From contig NZ_JAGKJK010000018.1 of assembly GCF_020329435.1 (NCBI RefSeq), forward strand, positions 1-64,000: DNA of 64,000 nt. Reading direction: 5' to 3'. This DNA is from Bradyrhizobium hereditatis (GTDB lineage Bacteria > Pseudomonadota > Alphaproteobacteria > Rhizobiales > Xanthobacteraceae). The notes below the pieces were generated by a model. That model made no database searches. It was not told where the DNA came from and worked only from the letters and a program-made list of their open reading frames with translations. The position numbers were made by a program, and so were the translations under genes. Positions within the stretch are counted from its first letter, which is position 1, and each line of letters begins with the position of its first letter. This document shows, in pieces, positions 60,821 through 64,000 of the stretch.

Positions 60821-61765
60821 TCATGTCGAACGTTCCTGCTGGGTTGTTTTCTGCAGCAGGAAGCACGTGCCGTCCCACAGGGAGAATTTCCCCATCGCGC
60901 TGTGCCGCACGTACAGTCCCGCTTCCTGCGCGAAACGCCGCAGTTCGTTTTCGCTCGCTGTCGGATCATTGCTGTAGGCATAGTTCAGGATGAGCAGGTG
61001 ACCGTTTCGGCGCAACACGCGCGCCATCTCGCCGATGTGGCGCTGCGCGAGGTCGGACATCACGAAATAAGGAAAGACATCGACAGCGCAAATCAGGTCG
61101 ACGGACGTGTCCCGGAATACCGACAGGTCTTGTCCGGAGGTGCGAACGAAAACGGCATTGGGGCAAGCGGCGCAACACTCGCGCGCAGCCTGAAGCATGT
61201 GCATCGAGACATCGATGCCAATTGCCGTTCTGACGTGGCGGGCCAGCGCCTCGACGACGCGTCCGCTGCCGCAACCGACATCGAGCACGCAGACATCGTC
61301 CCTAAGCAAATTCCAGGCGCGGATGCGCTCTACAATTTCGTCGGTCGCAGCGCGCAACAGATCTGCGCGGCCAAGGCAATAGAGCGCGACGCTTGCCTCG
61401 CGTGAGACGCCGACAGCGTCGTCAAATATCCTGGCCCAAGCTTCCGGTGACGGATGCAGATCGCGAGCGCTGGGGTGGTCGAGCGAGTGCATGACGGCTT
61501 TTATGCTTGCAAATGCCTCGGGCGTCTGATCCCAGAGCGTGCGCATGCGCTGGAGCCGCTTTACGGCCTTGTCGCGCTCATGCGGATCGAAGCGGACATG
61601 GTTGATCGCCGCATTGAGCGCCCGATTGGCTTCCTCCGCACAAGAGGCGGCCATTAACAACTGCGCCAGCGCCACGTTTTCAGGCGTGCGGCCGTACGCG
61701 CCGCGAAGGGCAGACTCGAGCAGCCGTCCGGCGATCGGATCATCAGGCTTGTTGTGCGACGTCAT
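60821..61765 (-). CDS. Class I SAM-dependent methyltransferase with helical N-terminus
   Basis: The 314-residue protein has an N-terminal helical region of about 120 residues (LLESALRGAYGRTPENVALA, then two or three more helices) and a C-terminal Rossmann methyltransferase. The latter has VCVLDVGCGSGRVVEAL near residue 150, a GIDVSMHMLQAA acidic loop, and LICAVDVFPYFVMSDLAQRH near 225. It probably methylates a sugar or small acceptor in the same pathway. ATG 61765 overlaps the upstream acyltransferase gene by 23 bases; an in-frame extension upstream is unlikely. Confidence 0.83.
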   Translation of the reverse strand: MTSHNKPDDPIAGRLLESALRGAYGRTPENVALAQLLMAASCAEEANRALNAAINHVRFDPHERDKAVKRLQRMRTLWDQTPEAFASIKAVMHSLDHPSARDLHPSPEAWARIFDDAVGVSREASVALYCLGRADLLRAATDEIVERIRAWNLLRDDVCVLDVGCGSGRVVEALARHVRTAIGIDVSMHMLQAARECCAACPNAVFVRTSGQDLSVFRDTSVDLICAVDVFPYFVMSDLAQRHIGEMARVLRRNGHLLILNYAYSNDPTASENELRRFAQEAGLYVRHSAMGKFSLWDGTCFLLQKTTQQERST

Positions 61766-62777
61766 GGCTGTTGACGCTGATGCGGTGAACCACGCGGCAT
61801 TCGTTCCAGCAATCATGTGCGCCCCATCCATATTTGTACGGCTCTCGGCCGCGAAGGAAATGGAATTTGTGAGCGCCTTCGCAAATCGACTCCGCGAAAA
61901 CATATCCGAGGAGGATCACGCTGGGAGACTCGAAGGCGTAGGCTGGCTCGAACCCCGTGAGATACCCATAGGCCTGATTGCGGTGCATGAAGCCGTAGTA
62001 AGCTGCTGCGGGTTGGCCGTCGATCTCGAGGAGATAGAGGCGCAGCAGGTTGGCGGACATCAGGGCCGGCAATGCATGGCGGTGAAACTGCTGCACACGG
62101 GGATCGGCAAGAACACCCGACTCGGCACGCGAGTTCCAACGATGCCGGTGAAGCGAAACAAGTAACTCGAACATGTCGGAGACGGAGCTGCGATCGGCTG
62201 CCTTTACCTGCAGTCGGCCACGCCGCTCAGCGCGATTGTGGGCGGTGCGAAGTGCGCGGCGCTTTCTTGGCGGCAATATCCATTGCAATTCGTCAGGCGT
62301 GCCTGGCAAGTGCAGGACGGGACATGCACTGGCGCACGCGCTGGTCACGTCGCAGCCGGACGGTACTGCCATCCGGAGCGCGTGTGCGTCGGGCTGCAGC
62401 TCCGTGAGTTCCAGGATGTCCCAGAAGCCGGCGTCAGCGAGACGTGAGCTCAGCAGCGCCAATATTGGCTCCTCAAGCTTGGGGGCGATCAGAAAATCGT
62501 GATAATCGGTCACGGGAAATCCCATCAGCCGAGCAAATCGGCCGCGTGAGCGGCGTTCGCAGCAGAACGGTGCAAGGCCGACTAGCCGCCGATCGAAGTA
62601 AATCGCGAGAGCGCAAGCGTTGCCGTCCGAAAGATTGTTGCACCAAGGCAGTAACCACGCTGGCGACTGGAACGGCGTCGCGATCGGCGATTGCCGCCAT
62701 AACTCCCACCAGTCCGGCGCGAGCGCCGCAAGTTCGGATACTTCCGTGATCATGCGACATGTGAACGGCGACGTCAT
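61743..62777 (-). CDS. CelD/BcsL-like GNAT acyltransferase (Acetyltransf_6)
   Basis: The 344-residue protein matches the CelD/FemAB-like acyltransferase family: PFQSPAWLLPWCNNLSDG near residue 35, GFPVTDYHDFLI near 85, the RKRRALRTAHNRAERRG basic segment near 170 and the C-terminal YYGFMHRNQAYGYLTGFEP and HFLRGREPYKYGWG motifs. Members acylate polysaccharide or peptide acceptors in exopolysaccharide clusters. Its ATG overlaps the upstream GT4 stop by four bases, and the following methyltransferase gene starts within its end. Confidence 0.83.
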   Translation of the reverse strand: MTSPFTCRMITEVSELAALAPDWWELWRQSPIATPFQSPAWLLPWCNNLSDGNACALAIYFDRRLVGLAPFCCERRSRGRFARLMGFPVTDYHDFLIAPKLEEPILALLSSRLADAGFWDILELTELQPDAHALRMAVPSGCDVTSACASACPVLHLPGTPDELQWILPPRKRRALRTAHNRAERRGRLQVKAADRSSVSDMFELLVSLHRHRWNSRAESGVLADPRVQQFHRHALPALMSANLLRLYLLEIDGQPAAAYYGFMHRNQAYGYLTGFEPAYAFESPSVILLGYVFAESICEGAHKFHFLRGREPYKYGWGAHDCWNECRVVHRISVNSHDVAQQA

Positions 62778-63826
62778 GCTGCACCTGAGATCGCCATTCG
62801 GCTGAGCGTTTCATAGACCGACAGATAGCTCTTGTTCGTGCGCCCCAGAGAATATCGCTGGCGTGCCGAACAACGGCAAACCTCGCCGTCAAGCGCGGAC
62901 GCGTCCATCATGGCCTTGGCCATCTCGACTTCGTCGCGAACGAGAAAGCCGGTTCGGCCATGTTCGATGGTTTCTGCAAGCGCGCCGCGGGCGGATGCGA
63001 TCACCGGCGTGCCGCAGGCAAGCGCCTCGCGCGCGACCAGAGAGCTTGTCTCGGGTGCGAGAGAGGGTATGAGGACGCATCTGGCCATCGCGAGCAGGCG
63101 GCGCTTGCGCGCGAGGCCGACCGGCCCGATGAAACGACGCAGCTGATCCAGTGCCGGTTTGACGGTCGTTTCGAAGTACTGTCGATGCGTCGCATACGGA
63201 AAAACCTCGCCGCAGATTATAAGCGGCATGGCTGCCCGCTTGGCGGCGTCGATGGCAAGATGAACGCCCTTTTCCGGGCATATGCGCGCGAGCATCAAAG
63301 CAAAATTGCGCTTTGCGGCGCTGGCGCCGAAGAAATAGTCCGCGACTCCATTCTCGATGGGCGCCAGCATGTGCGGATCGGGCGCCGAGGCTGCATGCTG
63401 GGATCGCGAGACACAGTTGAACCACACATTCGGTCGATGCGGGCTGAGAGCTTCCGCGGGATACCAATCGATCGGGAGATGTAGCGTCACGAGCACAGGA
63501 GGACCGTCTCGCGGCAGGTAAGCATGAAAATCGATACCATGCAGATGGACAACGTCGACCGGCCAGCGCGCAAGAGCGAGTGCGACGGCGTGGCGGTGTC
63601 GGTGCTGCGCAGCCTCGACCTCGGCTTGGTGCAAATCGCCCGATGCACGAGGAACCGAAATGTGAATGCCGGCCGGCTCTGACCCTTCGCACGCGATCAG
63701 GATCGAACGATGACCTGAATCGACCAAGGCCTTATCGAGCTGATGAACCACTTGCTCCGCACCCCCCACCGAATTGGGCCCCACCGGGGCAAACGGATAT
63801 GCGACATTGAGCACCGTTAGAACCAT
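62774..63826 (-). CDS. Family 4 glycosyltransferase (GT-B), second
   Basis: The 350-residue enzyme begins VLNVAYPFAPVGPNSVGGAE, the glycine-rich N-terminal loop of GT4. Its C-terminal donor domain carries LMLARICPEKGVHLAIDAAK near 195 and the EX7E-like SSLVAREALACGTPVIASARG near 280. ATG 63826 fits the loop and lies inside the end of the upstream gene by ten bases; longer in-frame starts have no family match. It acts in the cytoplasm in the same glycan pathway. Confidence 0.88.
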   Translation of the reverse strand: MVLTVLNVAYPFAPVGPNSVGGAEQVVHQLDKALVDSGHRSILIACEGSEPAGIHISVPRASGDLHQAEVEAAQHRHRHAVALALARWPVDVVHLHGIDFHAYLPRDGPPVLVTLHLPIDWYPAEALSPHRPNVWFNCVSRSQHAASAPDPHMLAPIENGVADYFFGASAAKRNFALMLARICPEKGVHLAIDAAKRAAMPLIICGEVFPYATHRQYFETTVKPALDQLRRFIGPVGLARKRRLLAMARCVLIPSLAPETSSLVAREALACGTPVIASARGALAETIEHGRTGFLVRDEVEMAKAMMDASALDGEVCRCSARQRYSLGRTNKSYLSVYETLSRMAISGAA

Positions 63827-64000
63827 CGTTCCTCTTCCAGGCCAAGTTCGCTCAGCGCGGAACGGGATAGCGTGAGCCAGGATTCGCCGGTGAGCCCCCA
63901 ATTGTACTGCTCGTAAAGCAGCTTTCCCCGGTTGGGTAGCGCATGGAAATCGTAGGCAGGTGCCAATCGGAAGCGTTCAACGTCGGCATCAAAGGCCGAC
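63817..64000 (-). CDS. C-terminal part of a PIG-L deacetylase-like protein (partial)
   Basis: Only the last 60 codons lie in the window, ending in TAA at 63817-63819. The sequence has FRLAPAYDFHALPNRGKLLY followed by EQYNWGLTGESWLTLSR. An APxYDF then PxxGxLxYE and WGxTGxxW order is what I recall from the C-terminus of LmbE/PIG-L family deacetylases in glycan clusters. The catalytic PHPDDE region is outside the window, so the assignment is tentative. The gene overlaps the GT4 gene by ten bases. Confidence 0.45.
   Translation of the reverse strand, partial: SAFDADVERFRLAPAYDFHALPNRGKLLYEQYNWGLTGESWLTLSRSALSELGLEEERWF

Noticed and set aside
1..64000. CRISPR arrays, insertion sequences, prophage or integrase genes
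   Set aside because: No regularly spaced repeats and no transposase, recombinase or phage structural motifs were found on either strand.

Overview
The window reads as chromosomal DNA of a high-GC alphaproteobacterium, most likely Bradyrhizobium or a close Nitrobacteraceae relative. The reasons are the GC-rich coding bias, the gene content (DUF1127 protein, MocR-type regulator, caa3-type oxidase cluster, CgeB-like glycosyltransferases) and two Irr/ICE-like palindromes in iron-uptake promoters. No rRNA gene, complete tRNA gene, transposase, integrase or CRISPR array is visible.

Layout. (1) 1-18627 is a hydroxamate siderophore locus. It holds the 3' end of an NRPS (A-PCP-C-A-PCP-TE), an alpha/beta hydrolase, FhuD/FhuB/FhuC-type ferric-siderophore uptake genes, a siderophore-interacting flavoreductase, a PvdE/SyrD-type exporter, an IucB-like N-acyltransferase, an ornithine/lysine N-monooxygenase and an Sfp-type phosphopantetheinyl transferase. 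A small HhH/alpha-CTD-like protein and a frameshifted HAD phosphatase close it. The genes cover side-chain hydroxylation and acylation, carrier activation, assembly and release, export, re-uptake and iron release. (2) 18705-22907 is an amino-sugar recycling cluster (SIS deaminase/isomerase, MurQ, GlcNAc-type kinase, NagA), followed by an atypical aspartokinase. (3) 24202-28589 is mixed: cytochrome c, O-methyltransferase, truncated LysE exporter, DUF1127 protein and MocR regulator. (4) 28.9-41.0 kb is a mosaic punctuated by three same-orientation remnants of tRNA 3' ends, which look like attachment-site scars. The first segment carries a DUF4403 protein and a secretory lipase. The second, about 9 kb, carries a TusA-radical SAM fusion, a PhnD-like binding protein without a signal peptide, an acyl-CoA dehydrogenase homologue, a four-gene overlapping operon (DUF2064 transferase, GT87-like membrane protein, SPASM radical SAM protein, GT2), a methyltransferase and a DoxX protein. 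I consider this segment the best candidate for an undescribed pathway.

(5) 41.1-51.2 kb is an energy-metabolism accessory region: a small basic protein, a DUF1080 protein, a PoxB-like TPP enzyme, remnants of an SDR and an Nramp transporter, and a caa3-type cytochrome oxidase cluster with CtaG and several c-type cytochromes. The oxidase subunit I gene carries two frameshifts. (6) 51.3-64.0 kb is entirely on the minus strand. It is a polysaccharide or glycoconjugate cluster with three SDR epimerase/decarboxylases, three tandem CgeB-like glycosyltransferases, two GT4 enzymes, a methyltransferase, a CelD-like acyltransferase, DeoB and the 3' end of a possible PIG-L deacetylase. Many of these genes are chained by ATGA overlaps, so most are probably co-transcribed.

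All functional calls rest on motifs and context read by eye. Start codons were chosen from overlaps, ribosome-binding sites and family lengths, and alternatives are noted where they matter.
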